Notes: a model not told the origin generated them from the letters alone. 64,000 bases of DNA from Actinomucor elegans (GCA_026027325.1 JAMSLZ010000001.1:682001-746000), one strand, 5' to 3'. Shown: positions 44,656 to 56,998, numbered from the stretch's first letter. Program-made: numbers and translations.

Positions 44656-46711
44656 GCTAACACATTAAATTAGAATTAGAATCATATATTGCAAACGCAG
44701 AATCGCCATGTTTTAACACATTCGTTGATATAAACCTTGAAAATCTTATAAACTGGTCATCTGATTTCTCGAGCAAACAACCGGGTGAAATCTATGGGAT
44801 CTGGAGGAGCCGGTTTGCATTACAGATGAGGCTTTCCTACAAAGAACATTTGATTTGCAAAAGGTATCGTGTCATTGTTTTTCTTGCCTTATATAACTAT
44901 GTACTAAAAACAGTCTCACTAAATAAAACCACTATCTCCTGTAGCAAAAATCAGTACATAGCAAAAACTTGGGACTTACTGGTTAAAGGAGTTAAAAGTG
45001 CGGTATGTCAATTATAAGCGAACGAGGTTGTCTGATAGAGCATTACAGTATGAGAGGGACTAATCGTTTATATTAGAAACTTACACGTCTTCGTTACGTT
45101 GTTGATGGTATATCGTTAGTTGAGAATGTTTCTAGTGCTGCTACAAACATTGTTGCCAATTCAGCCCTCCAAACTCAACCTCTTGCAGGCCAACTAGCTC
45201 AAGAAGCCCAAGAAGCCCAAGAAGCCCAAGAAGTCCAAGAAGCTCAAGAAGCCCAAGAAGCCCAACAAGCACAGCAAGCACAGGAATCCCAGCAAACTGA
45301 ATGGCTAGCTGACTGCTGTTTAGATGCAGAATTGTTTTTACATTCCATTGCGCATCAAAGAGCAACTGGTATTACAGCAATAACCGAACAACAGAAGAAG
45401 CGTTTGTCTGAGTTTAAAAGCAGCAACAACCAAAAAGCTCATTTACAGTACATTTCAGCACAACTTTTTCTCAAAGACACACTTACTACCGAAGAGGAAT
45501 CTTTATTGGAGCTTTCACTTTCCAGTATAATCAACTACGTTCATCCTTCCTTTAAAAAATTCTATAACGATACGTCATTGCAATTCAATAATACTAACTA
45601 CGAGTTTCAAGGTGGTTTAACTACTGAAGAAGCAGTTCTATTTGACGAGATTGCGAACAACACAGATATTGATAAAGCCATTGCGTACGTTCAAAAAAAG
45701 AAATGCAAATTGAGCGAAGAGAAAAAAAGAAGTTGCAGAGAGTATGTGATGTTGTCTTTAGTAGAAAAAGTGTTGGAAGACATAGAGCTTTGGAATGATG
45801 ATGAAAAAGAACAAGAAATAACATATTATCGAAGAACAGCAAGTTTGTTAGACGTTTTGTTTAAAGGGACTGATATAATGCTGATAGAGTAAGTATGAGC
45901 AATAACAGAAACGATTTTTACCACTCAATGACTTCTCTAATATTTTCTCAGTGGAGAAACGGCCAGCTACGCGTCAAAAATTGCTTTGGAAATGAACAAG
46001 TGTATTTTTGACAATGTTTATATACCCACCACTGCCTCCTACCCACGAAAAATCGACCTTCTTCTTGAGTATGATCGCAATGAAAGAGTTGAACTATCTT
46101 CAAATGAATGGAAAAAAGCCCGTATCTCTTCCAACATCGCCCTCTCTCAGCAAATAAAGAACTTGAAAGTTAACGCCACCATCATCAACAAAAACCAATC
46201 AGTCTATTGTTCTACTTTCAACCAATCTGTTGCAATGGATTTCATTGGACTTTCGGGTTATATTTATTTACTTGAAAAGTTGAATGACGTGTTTGTTGCA
46301 AAAACGATTGGTTTGTTGATTTTTCCAAAAGAGTTTGATACTTTTTCGATGTTTAAGAATACTCTCAATTATTTATTTATATTAAAGGTAATAATATCAG
46401 CAGTTTTATTATGTATGTTTTATGAAACTAACTACTTTTCATTCTATCATTAGGATTTCTATTGTCAAGTAGCGACAAAGCTTAAGAAAGTCATCAGTAC
46501 AAAACGAGCACTGTCTCGACTGAATCTGATCACTGATGTTTCTATTGAAGCAAACAGCAGCAGTACTTCCGACAATACCAAGACCAACCTCATTTTTTTT
46601 AAGCCAAACAAAAAAAGAAAAGTAACTAATTCAGAAGATAGCGATGACGAAGAAACCCCACTAATAAGGACTACCACACAGAATGCATCCTCTCTACAAG
46701 ATACCATGTAA
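44584..46711 (+). CDS. Intact 591-aa protein of unknown family, possible PD-(D/E)xK-like core
   Basis: Six exons (44584..44605, 44674..44863, 44945..45002, 45077..45888, 45952..46387, 46454..46711) join without a break. Order along the protein: an N-terminal globular segment (SPCFNTFVDINLENLINW); an Ala-Gln-Glu repeat (45191-45290); ADCCLDAELFLHSIAHQRAT; a helical middle; then IDGETASYASKIALEMNKC and ASYPRKIDLLLEYDRNERVE continuing LSSNEWKK. The C-terminus has a clear nuclear signal (KPNKKRKV) and an acidic tail. The Asp (KIDLLL) to Glu (VELSS) spacing recalls a restriction-endonuclease-like fold, but the lysine is not certain. I believe related proteins are multi-copy in Mucorales, from memory and unverified. 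It sits between dead retroelements yet is undamaged. Confidence 0.7.
45187..45290 (+). repeat. 9-bp tandem repeat encoding (Ala-Gln-Glu)n
   Basis: GCCCAAGAA units, about eleven copies with small changes, inside exon 4 of the unknown gene. They would form a charged helical linker. The same sequence read on the other strand gives a false Leu/Gly-rich frame. Confidence 0.85.
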
Positions 46712-46843
46712 AAGCATATTATATACCACAAGAATCCTTTTCCTTTTCTTTTCAAAAACAAGGAATGTATGCATTTTCTACAACCATAACTTCTAATATT
46801 CATACTCTACTGTTTATATAACCACCACACATCCTACATCTAA

Positions 46844-47134
46844 TCACAGTTTTTTTTTTTTTTTTTTACATAAATGTGTACCATTATATAGGTTTCTCTT
46901 GGCACCATATTTTACCTTGGAACAAAACTTCTTAATTATCTGTTTTTTTCTGTGTTTCTCTTTTAGAGGTCTTTCGCACTCAACTGGCTCCAGATCACCA
47001 TATTCAGCAAGTAGAAGAAGTTTTTGTTTTTCTTTCTCTGATTTTTTTAATGTATTAAAGGTAGATAATATAAGTGATTCGTAGTCGCGAACACTGTTTG
47101 CTTTATTTCCAGGTAGAGTCGGTTGAACGGCCAT
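46844..47134 (-). CDS. Small hypothetical basic protein, doubtful
   Basis: A 96-codon frame from the ATG at 47134. It contains DYESLILSTFNTLKKSEKEK and RPLKEKHRKKQIIKKF, then ends in a poly-Lys run that is just the A-tract at 46851-46867. It lies tail-to-tail with the 591-aa gene. A TTGCAG acceptor-like site just upstream could mean it is an exon of a larger, lost gene. I recognise no domain; it may be a relic. Confidence 0.3.
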   Translation of the reverse strand: MAVQPTLPGNKANSVRDYESLILSTFNTLKKSEKEKQKLLLLAEYGDLEPVECERPLKEKHRKKQIIKKFCSKVKYGAKRNLYNGTHLCKKKKKKL

Positions 47135-47329
47135 GTTATTATTCACTGCAATAGTTACCAAATTGCAATCGATGTCGCTGTTTGAAACTTCCTATCCTTG
47201 CTTAGAACTTGCTGTTTTATTAAAAGGTAAATACTTTATGTCATGCTCAGATTTTTTTTTATTACGAAAATTGGGTTTTTAAAAATTCGCCATTTGGGAT
47301 AGTACACACTTCTAAGAGTTTCATTTGTT

Positions 47330-47855
47330 ATTATTTTTTTGTAAGGGAGCAAGCTCCGGTTTTATTTTAGATCCTTATGTCGTCGCAAAGATTATTGGAA
47401 TGGAAAGAAAGATTGAGTATAAAGAGTTAATAAGAGCTAGTCTAAAGGTTTGAATGGGTGATTAGGTGATTGGTCCAAATCAGACTGACTTTCAGAATCA
47501 GGTCGGGTTAAAAGCCTGAAGGTAAATACAATTACATTGTCGAGGAAAACGAAACATTATCGAAAATGATGCATCAATAAACTTGCCAAACGCTCAGTAA
47601 GATGCAAGCAAAGATTTAGTAGATATCAATTTCGGGGAGTGAACGATTGGTATTTCTTGTCAAAGGGGAAAGAAAAGGAAAGTAATTGAGAGATCGAGGA
47701 GGGTTAGACAGATTGACTGTATATAAGTGTGGACGATGTTTTGTCAGACTGCTAGTTTAGGAACAGGCGAAGAAGGAGTGGAAATCATCTTCTATGGTGG
47801 ATAGAGAACAGATTGAACAGAGGGGAGAGTAATGGGTGTTAGGAATTGGTTTCAC
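47330..47855 (-). mobile_element. LINE 3' tail fragment, inverted
   Basis: Read on the minus strand, this 0.5-kb stretch parallels 50690-51205 on the plus strand. Both carry TCTGTTCTCTATCCACCA, GAAGATGATTTCCACT, TTGGCAAG, GACGATATAAGG-like and CCGGAG(C/T)TTACTCCCTTA words in the same order. It ends in an A-rich tail (CTCCCTTACAAAAAAATAAT on the minus strand). Stops break the frame. It is a second, 5'-truncated copy of the same LINE family in opposite orientation. Confidence 0.75.
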
Positions 47856-48141
47856 TTATTTATTTATATATATATATCTTCAATAACTTGAATTATTTGA
47901 AGTTTAGGACACCTTCACTATATATTTTATGAGGTTGCGTTTGAATATTGTTTAAATTCAGAAAAGCAAAGTACTTTTGTATGATTTAACATTATACAAA
48001 GTTCCTTTATGATATAAGTCCCAGCTTACGGATTCCCACTGGATAAACTATTAATTCATATTCACTACTCTATATTTTTTAAATAATTAACGACACGTAT
48101 AAAGTAAAGAGCATTACAAATAGTAATAGTATACTATCAGT

Positions 48142-49060
48142 TTATTCTCCTTCATTATTAACTGCTGTTTGCAAAGTAAAAATCGTGTTGGGGTTCTTAG
48201 AGAGATAGTCTAAGGATTTCCCATTGCAAAGAGATTCCGCTTTGTAGACAGCTTGTCTCATTATGATGTCTTCTGCTTTGGCAAATTCTTTGACTGCTTT
48301 GATAATTTGCTTTCTACGCATATAGAAGGTTTATCGTTGGCATACTAACCTGGACAGTTTTAATCCAAGTGTTCGACGGAAGGATCGTCACCGAGCCCTT
48401 CATTCCACACTCTCTAAAGATCTGTAATTGAATTGATGTCACTGCTAAGTTGCTACAGTAGTAGCTGAATTAGTGCCATGACTCAAAGGGAAATATACAG
48501 AAGACGCATTCATACTGATAGCTGAATTATTGGCATTGATGGTGGATGTTGAAACTGTAGGGATATTGGGTCCTTCGGGCCAATTCAAATTAATTTGCAA
48601 TGGTGCTCCTCCGGTTGACATGTCAGATACTTTAAGGTTCAAGTTTCGCATCATATCCTCAAGTTTTTCATAAGTAACTCGTTGGTGGTCAAAAAGATTT
48701 GATAACTGACGCTCGATAATAGGAATAATACGTTGCATTACCATTTGTTCTTGATTGTTTTCCACTTCAACAGCTCTTTCCAATGCCCTAAAGCCATAAC
48801 GCAATGGGTTTACATCTGTAGTAACTCATAAAATTTCAAACTTTTACCTTTTAAACATCGTATATAAAGGATCACTTAATATTTGATGTTTCCAAACCGG
48901 ATAATTAGGAGCCAACTATTGCATAATAACAAAATCTTGCAAGAAGGTTATACCCAACGTCATTAGTAATATCAAAAAGCCTTCAGCAGCAACAGTCGAT
49001 TCGACAATATAACTATGCACCTTATCCAACCATATACTTGCTTCCGGAAAGACCTTGGAT
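48142..49060 (-). pseudogene. Broken GCR1_C / Crypton-type DNA-binding protein gene
   Basis: Minus-strand blocks in order: KVFPEASIWLDKVHSYI and AAEGFLILLMTLGITFLQDF, an in-frame TAG, LAPNYPVWKHQILSDPLYTM, then (frame change) NPLRYGFRALERAVEVENNQ with a helical stretch to VSDM. Downstream (another frame) come VWNEGLGDDPSVEHLD and MRRKQIIKAVKEFAKAED with LCNGKSLDYLSKN. The VWNEGL..PSVEHLD and RRKQIIKAV words are those of the GCR1_C domain, which in Mucorales is often joined to Ndc10/Crypton tyrosine-recombinase proteins. The N-terminal recombinase part is absent. The stop and frame changes make it a pseudogene. Confidence 0.55.
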
Positions 49061-49084
49061 TGCAGTTATAAGCTGGTGTCCCAG

Positions 49085-51211
49085 AAGAAGCTCCCAATTC
49101 TCCACCTGATCAAGCAGACATATATTCATCGTTCTCCTTCTTGTATAACCCGTCTGATGAGGGTGCTACACCTTTAATCGCCGAATTACCTATTGCTGCT
49201 CCATCTCTGACCGAGCCTAATGGAAATACCACACCACTCATACACAAAATTCTGGTATATACCGATGATACTTTGGTTTTCCTTAAAGATCAACAGGATT
49301 TTATCCGTTTGTAAGATGCAGTAAGTATATATATGAAAGCATCTAATTCCCTTCTCAATTACCATAAGGCACAATCCTTCTCTCTGTCGGGTGTTCCACT
49401 CATTAAATAGAAATCCTTTCTCTTCGAAAAATATCACTTCCTGGCATGATCAATCTTTCGCCAACCCTCTTACATATTTAGGGCTTCCCATCTGTTCAAG
49501 CACTACCCAAAGAAATATGGCATTCTCTAGCCTTTATGATAAAATCAAATCTGCTTGTTTCATCTACTCTCAACGTTCAGTATCAATACGTGGGCGCGCT
49601 ACTATCCTCAATACACTCATTTACTCTAAACTATGGCATGTCCTAAGACTAGCCATTTTTACTCAAACACAACTTCTTCGCTTGCGAAGCCTTGGGTCCC
49701 AATTTCTTAACAATTGCATTTTCCCTCGTTTATCATTTAGTACTTTCTCTCTATCTCGTCAACAAGGTAGAGTGCGTCTTTCGATCCCGTTAAACAGCAA
49801 AACGCATTACAATGGCGGTGGATATGTCCACTGATCCTGTCCAAAACAAATTCTACCAACAGGCTGCAACCAAGCCTTCCTTTACTGCGATACACACTTA
49901 AATACTTCTACTCTTCAAAAACGTTTCCATCATACCGATATTGTCTATTATTTCCGCACGCTCGACATTCGCACTGGGCGCCATCAATTTCATCTGGTAA
50001 CAAACCTTTTCTAAATATTATGAACAATTTCACAAAAGCCATCGATGCTTTACCACGATATTTTGATCAATGTAATGTCAGCCAATTCACCTGCCTTTCT
50101 CTTCCTTTATTTTCAGTGCCTAGCTCTTCCTTTCCCAACTCTCACCTTCTAGCCCCTACCTTTAATCCTCCAGATCATTTGATCTAAGATCATCCCGGTA
50201 TTAAGAAACTCCTAGTTCAAGATGTATTTACATTTGTCTTTGAAAACCAAACACTATGTCTTCGGGAAACCAGAGCCGAATTTACGTGATTTTATGACTT
50301 GTATCGCCTTGCTGCTCAGTTTGTGCGTAACCATCAATTCCTTCTGTAGCCATTCTTTTATAACTAATGCCAACCTTCTTCTTAGATGCTACCCTTAACC
50401 CAGAACAATATATTTGAAATCAACCTCCAACCTTTCTGCAACCGTTTCGTTCTTTATCAGCTTCTTGAACAATCAACGATTTCCTTGCGATCCCAACGAT
50501 CCAGGACTATCTCCATCAAATCCATCAAATATTACAAATATCTCCTTCCTACTTTCCAACCATCAACAACCACTCTTCTTCCAGCTCAATGGAAACGCTT
50601 CTGGTCAATCTCAATTCCTCTGTCCGCTCGCATTGTCTGGTATCGCTATTTTCATAAAAAATTGCCTACCAAACGACGTCTACACCAATTAATCCGACCA
50701 GTCATCACTCCCCTCTCTGTTCAGTCTGTTCTCTATCCACCACAGAAGATGATTTCCACTTCTTCTTCGCCTCCCCCCAAATTAGCAGTCTGGCAAAACA
50801 TCTTCCATACTTATATACAAAGTCAATCTGTTGAATCCTCCTCGATCTCTCAACTACTTTCCTTCTCTTCCTCTTTGACGAGAGACGCCAATCATCCGCT
50901 CCCCGAATTTGATATCTATCAAATCTTTGCGTGCGCCTTACTGAGCATTTGGCAAGCTCATTAGTGCCACGTTTCGATAATGTTTCGTTTTCATCGACAA
51001 ATGTAATTGCATCCACCTCTAGGCTTCTAACCCGACTTGATTCTGAAAGTCAAATTGATTTGGACTAACCATCTCATCGCCCATTTAAACTTTAAACTGG
51101 TTCTTATATACTCTTTATACCCAATCTTTATTTCCTCTCCAATATAACCTTGCGACGATATAAGGATTTAAAATAAAGCCGGAGTTTACTCCCTTATATA
51201 AAAAAAAAGGT
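49085..51211 (+). mobile_element. 5'-truncated LINE retrotransposon, 3' part (RT and C-terminal region)
   Basis: It opens with a reverse-transcriptase segment containing ILVYTDDTLVFLKDQQDF (the YxDD box with Thr), interrupted by a stop soon after. It continues with LINE-typical LTYLGLPI and RGRATILNTLIYSKLWHVLR (49391-49834). The C-terminal region (50386-50964) holds WKRFWSISIPLSARIVWYRY and HKKLPTKRRLHQ. Several stops and frameshifts show it is dead. The 3' end is A-rich (51199-51209). The 11-mer TGGTGTCCCAG occurs at 49074-49084 and again at 51212-51222, a likely target-site duplication of the insertion. Confidence 0.75.
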
Positions 51212-51222
51212 TGGTGTCCCAG

Positions 51223-52450
51223 GGCGGTGTACCCTATAAACTTTTTAGATAAGCCCTAAATGATTTATTAGGCTTGTCGAGGATTGTTAATATTGTAAGG
51301 TGTCACTTAAGAGGATTAGTTATAATAAACCACTTGATAAAACTCTGTCCTTTATTCTAATGAAAAATTGTAAGCTATTTATATTTAATATTAATTCTAA
51401 AAATAAGTGATGGATTTTTCTTGTTCTTTCAATTTGATTACATTTCTTGAAGAACCTAGAAAGATATCCAACTATTGGGAACCTTCTCGTATGATCTTAG
51501 TAATGGTAACAAATCTGATTGGCTAGTCAGATTTATATCATTACAATATATAAAAATAATAATAAATGAAACTCCTTAAAATTTGAGAAATTTGGATAAT
51601 GAGCAACGTCTAGGCAAATGTTTAGAAAAAATCAAATGTTTTAAATATTTCCTATTTGCTCTCAAAGGTTCATTGGACAATGTAAGTTCCAGCTTTATTT
51701 TTAACATGTTTACATTCATTTACTGATTCGAGTTTGATATTGCATCTGATGACTAGTTAGTTCATGTTCACAATATATTATTGCATTTATTATAATTTTT
51801 ACTTGAGCAATCGGTAGTAAATTACTCGCATTTTGTAAAAGCTAACTAGATCTAATGATCGATAGATTTCTCGACCGATGTCGATAAATTGTGTATTTAA
51901 TAAGTTCCTCATACTCTAAACAAACTGTTCCATATATTACTATTTTTGTTTAACCACTCAGTTAATTAGCTCTTGCTATAATTCAAGACATGGGTAGAGA
52001 TCTATACTTTCGTCTTGAATTTCCTAGTGCACATATTACCTTTGATTGTCTTGATCTATTGCTAATCGAATTAGTATTCATTACACACTACAATCTTTCG
52101 CATCCTATTACTTACTGAAAATTCAACTATCATCTATCTACTGATTATCCTTGCATCTAATCAAACTAATCAATATTTGGTGTAAAATTACATTGCGTTC
52201 AAGATGCGTCCGTTTTATATACTAACATGATAGCATATTTGCAAGTAAATATATATGATATTTTAGTGTGCCTCTCAATATAAGACAAATAATTCGAATA
52301 GGCTGTTAGTATGTGCACTGGGCTAATAATTTAATTGTATGGAAAAATGACATGCTTGTTAGTTTATTAGAAATTGTATAATATGAAGGAAAAGGAATTC
52401 TACTGGCGACAAAAAAAAAGAGAAATTGCAATGAAACAATTTGCTTCAAT
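51223..52450. other. 1.2-kb intergenic region, nothing recognised
   Basis: AT-rich unique sequence between the LINE and the 3' end of SQT1. No frame longer than about 60 codons and no RNA gene recognised. Confidence 0.5.
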
Positions 52451-53841
52451 TTACATACTGAACACTAAACAAGTACCATCATCAGAAGCGGTACAGATAA
52501 CATTACCATCATCTGCTACTGCGATATCAAGTACGGTATCACGATGACCAGACCAAGACTTGATACATTGTCCAGTACGAGCATCCCACATCTTTACGGT
52601 TCTATCAGCAGAACATGAAGCAAGCATAGGAGAGTTCTTTACAAACTTGACCTTTACTACAGCATCCTCGTGATGTAAAGTAGCGCGAAGACGTTGTGTT
52701 TGTACATCCCAAATAGAAATAGATCCATCTACTGAACCAGTGGCAGCTAAAGGAAGAACATCGCAGAAGGAAGATGTTTCAACTGAATCGGTATGGTTTT
52801 CTAACGAAGCGACAATCTACAAGGTTTTCCATTAGAAGATGATACACAGCCGCAACTACTCTACTTACATTTCCGTTCAAGATATTGACAAGTCTCGCTT
52901 TACCAGACACATCACCGGTGATAGCTAAAGTACTATCTTTATTCGTGGAAACAGAAGTAATAGGGTCAGCATGGAAACGAGCATCATCACCCGATAAACG
53001 GAACTCTGCAGCAGCAGACTTGGGATCCCAAACGATAAAGGTAGAATCTTCAGCAACCGAAACAATCTTTTTACCATCACGCGTAAATCCGCCTGCTGTA
53101 ACAGGACCAGCATGGCCGTTAAAAATATTCATGAATTTACCACTAGGCATAGCCCACATCCAAATAGTGGAATCCGTAGCACCCGCTAACAGAATGTTAC
53201 CCTTGGGATGCCAATCAATCCAAATTACTTCATCAGGACCATCTACAGCAACACAAAAGTCACCAGTCTCCGCATTCCACACGCGCACTTTACCATCCAT
53301 ACCGGCAGATGCAACGTATTTACCATCACAGCTGAAAGCTACGCTTGTGACGGAATCAGTATGACCATCAAGACAGGTCAACATTTCACCAGTATCACAA
53401 CGCCACAAATAACTTTTATCGTCACCACCACCACTGATAATGATACCATTACTGGTGGGATGCATGGCAATAGCATAGACGGGCTCACGATGATCAAAGA
53501 AACCTTGCACGGAATCATCGACTAATTCAACTGTGTTTTCATCGTCGGGGTTTTCTCTTACTTCAAAACCTTCAGCAGAATCTATCGAGAACCAATTAGT
53601 TATGAATGCCAAGCTTATAATAAAAGGTATTACCATCGAGATCTTCGTCGTCATCGTCCATAGGTTCACCTTGATCCAAGTCAGGTATTTCTTCTTCCTC
53701 GACGTCTCCCTCTTGGACGTACTCTTCCTCGACAAGATCTTCTTCTTCTTGAAACTAAAAAAAAAAAAAAGAGAGAATCATTGAGTATAGGCTTTAATAT
53801 GCGTTTTTTGCAAGTGATTTTACTTGATCGTGAGCAGACAT
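52451..53841 (-). CDS. SQT1: Sqt1/AAMP-like WD40 protein (ribosomal protein uL16 chaperone)
   Basis: Four exons on the minus strand (53824..53841, 53634..53754, 52869..53581, 52451..52816) give 405 aa; introns are 52-69 nt. The N-terminus is very acidic (EEEDLVEEEYVQEGDVEEEE, MDDDDEDLD), as in yeast Sqt1. WD40 repeats follow, for example KSYLWRCDTGEMLTCLDGHT, KVRVWNAETGDFCV, TIWMWAMPSGKFMNIFNGH, TFIVWDPKS, SISIWDVQTQRLRATLHHED and TVKMWDARTGQCIKSWSGH. Sqt1 binds newly made uL16 (Rpl10) and protects it until it joins the 60S subunit; the acidic tail and one face of the propeller bind the basic client. The first exon is only 18 nt (MSAHDQ). Confidence 0.9.
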
Positions 53842-54925
53842 GGCTTGTTATATGGTGATCTAAGGTTAAAAAGAAAAAATATGCTTCCAGAATATATATA
53901 TAAAAAAAAAAAACGAAAAGAGAGTCACATAAGGATTATTCATTCAAGTTTTCGATTGGCTAATTCGTTTCACAGGAAATCTACTCAAACAGATGCTTAC
54001 TAACATAGAAAACCGGGCCATGTTTGGGATACCCTCATCTGTAGGTATTATTTATACACAAGTAAAATGTTCTGCATTATTTGGGCATTTTGGTTCTGTT
54101 TCTAATTAGCATTGAACCCAATTTTCCGGGTTATGCATGAAGGAGAGCCATAATGAGAAAATTAAAATCAAAAAAGAAACATCCGTATTTAACTCGAGAA
54201 TCATTCACGATATTGATAATATAAATGATATAATTTTCAAGTCATGTATTATGCAATTGATATTTGTACAAACTGTGTTAATACATCCTGTACCAATGTC
54301 TACTTTGTGTTATTAAAATATTGCGTTAGAAGAAAGAAAGGTGATCTACACTAGATCAAGCATCAGGTTCTCGTGGAGTTTCATTGTTGGATATATAATC
54401 CAATTAAAAAACAACTTAAACGTTGCAGCTGAACTAATTACTCTCCGATACCCAATAAACATTTGGAGATCATGTTATTAAAGCACCGCTCAAAATTGAA
54501 TCTTCTATGATTCGGTTTCTCGGTTAGTCAACCCCATTGACCTAAAAGGATTTTCGTCAACCGCTCCAAAAATTATCATTTCATAATTATAACTCGTGTT
54601 TTAAACCAACGACTGGGGGATATATCTCTAGATGTATCGAACCCGACGCGACTACTCGATGCAGCACGCGATGCTCCCTAGCGCTATCTATAAACCCAAA
54701 CTATAGGGGAGTGTATTATAAAGTACATGACGTCGCACACTGAAATATGATTGAGCGAGTTATTGAGAGAGAGTGATTTGCTATTTTTAAGAAAGGGAAA
54801 ACCTATTAAAACTCGAGCTTTTTTTCTTTAATAAGAATTTTTTTTCCATCTTGCTTTTTTTCCCTTTTCTTCATCTTGAAATCTAGACATCTTTCTTTCG
54901 TTCAACTCATATATACATATACAAG
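53842..54925. promoter_or_regulatory. Divergent promoter region of SQT1 and HRR25
   Basis: A 1.08-kb gap between divergent genes. Near the HRR25 side are TGACGTCG (54728-54735, CRE-like) and a pyrimidine-rich leader (TTTTTTTTCCATCTTGCTTT-type, 54838-54905) just before the ATG, as in other genes of this window. No coding frame is seen. Confidence 0.5.
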
Positions 54926-56998
54926 ATGTCTTTAGAAGGAAGAGAGATAATCATTGGAACCAAATATAAGCTGGGCAGAAAAATTGGTGCAGGTTCTTTT
55001 GGTGAAATCTACCTTGGTAACATATAAAGCACAATCTTGTGTCATCTCATTTATTAATGGTATATTAGGCACCAATATTATGAGTGGAGAAGATATTGCA
55101 GTTAAACTAGAAAGTATCCGTGCAGCTCACCCTCAACTTGAATATGAAGCTCGAGTATACAAGACTTTGGCTGGTGGTGTTGGTATCCCTTTTATAAGAT
55201 GGTATGGCCGAGAAGGTGACTTTAACGTGATGGTCATGGATCTGTTGGGTCCGTCTATGGAAGACTTATTTAATTACTGCAAGCGTCGTTTTTCACTCAA
55301 GACTGTCTTGTTGCTTGCCGATCAATTAGTAAGTTTTGATTGATTGAATAAAGCCGTGTATACTAATAGTTTGAGTAGTTATCACGCGTAGAATATGTTC
55401 ATTCTAAAGGTAGATCATCTCATACATACTTGCAATCTTATCTAACCCATGAACAGGCTTTATTCATCGAGATATCAAACCTGATAATTTCTTAATGGGT
55501 ATTGGCAAACGAGGAAATCAAGTAAACATGATTGATTTCGGCTTAGCTAAACGATTTAGAGACCCAAAGAGTAATGTACATATACCCTACCGAGAAAATA
55601 AGAATTTGACTGGTACACCACGTTATGCTAGTGTTAATACTCATTTGGGCATTGGTAAGATATAGCTATGCATATTAGTGAATATTATTGACGCGTCTTT
55701 GATAGAACAATCACGGCGCGATGACTTGGAGTCACTAGGCTATATCTTGGTGTATTTCTGTAGAGGCCAATTGCCCTGGCAAGGTATTCGAGCTAGAACG
55801 AAGAAGGAAAAATACGATAAAATCATGGAAAAGAAGATGACCACGCCCGCAGACGCATTATGTCGTGGTTTGCATCAAGAGTTCGCAATATACCTCAACT
55901 ATGTACGATCTCTTCGTTTTGATGATAAGCCTGACTATTCTTATCTTCGTAAATTGTTTCGAGATTTATTTGTACGCGAAGGGTTTCAATATGATTATGT
56001 ATTTGATTGGACTATTCGTAAATTGGTAAGCTGTCTTAGTGTGTAATTATCTAGAGCTAACATTGTATTACAGCAGGAAAAGAAGGCTGCTTATCAAGCA
56101 CCTGAGTCTGGTTTGAATGCTTTAAATGCTTACATTGGTACTACACCTCCATTTGATGCCAACAATCCTAGAAGAATGACAGCTGCTATGGGTAGTGGCG
56201 CTGCTGCTGGAGGCGGTGGCGGTGCTCCACTTCCTTCTGCTAATCTTAGATCGCCTTATCGCGCGGAAACTAAATCACCTGAAACTTCGAAACGCTTAGA
56301 TGATGTGATGCTTCAATATCAGCAACAACAAAAGATGCTCCAGCATAAACCCACCTATTTCTCTGGTGGAACCATTTTGACCAATAACAATCAACAACCT
56401 CAGCAGCAAATGACTTCACCTACAAGTTACCAAGATCCTTACGCGTCTCATTTAGGTTATACTGGTACTGGAGGTGGTAGAATGTTGGTCAGAGACAACC
56501 ACCCTCAACAACAGCAACAACAATTAGGTGGTAAGTATGAGAGAAAGAGGGTATTGGCTGATGAGCCCAACCCAATCGAACCAAGCATTGCTGATCCTCT
56601 TTTCTCTGTAAAACGTACACACTTCCATCCTCAACCACCACCTCAAACTACAACCAATACAGCAAATAGTAGAGTGTAAGTTGACTATACTCTTTTGATA
56701 CAATCAACTAAAATACAATAGTCTCCGTAGTCAAACTAAAGCAGGCCATGGTTCTCCACAACAATATATGAATAATACATCTTTCCTTCCTGATACCACT
56801 AATAACAATAATAATAATGCAACTTATTTACCTGATCCAATTGATAACAACGCTAATGATGATAAGACTGGTGGTGGTGGTGGTTATTTACGCAATCAAA
56901 ATGATATACAAGCCATGATGGACGAACGTAAGCAGATACCTCATTCTTCTTCTAAACCTTTTCACCTACTGAATAATCGACTTTATGAAGACTTTTAA
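54926..56998 (+). CDS. HRR25: Casein kinase 1 (Hrr25 / CK1 delta-epsilon type)
   Basis: Seven exons (54926..55016, 55069..55328, 55379..55409, 55457..55654, 55706..56025, 56074..56675, 56722..56998) give 592 aa. Motifs in order: glycine loop [13 protein letters not shown] (split by intron 1), catalytic Lys in [19 protein letters not shown], catalytic loop [25 protein letters not shown], the CK1-specific [20 protein letters not shown], and [15 protein letters not shown]. After about residue 300 there is a long Gln/Asn/Gly/Pro-rich tail ([25 protein letters not shown]) and a final [12 protein letters not shown]1 of this type acts in vesicle traffic, ribosome maturation and DNA repair. Exon 3 is 31 nt. 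Confidence 0.93.

Noticed and set aside
54600..54720. tRNA gene on the minus strand (GGGTTCGATAC resembles a B box)
   Set aside because: No matching acceptor stem, A box or anticodon arm can be folded around it.
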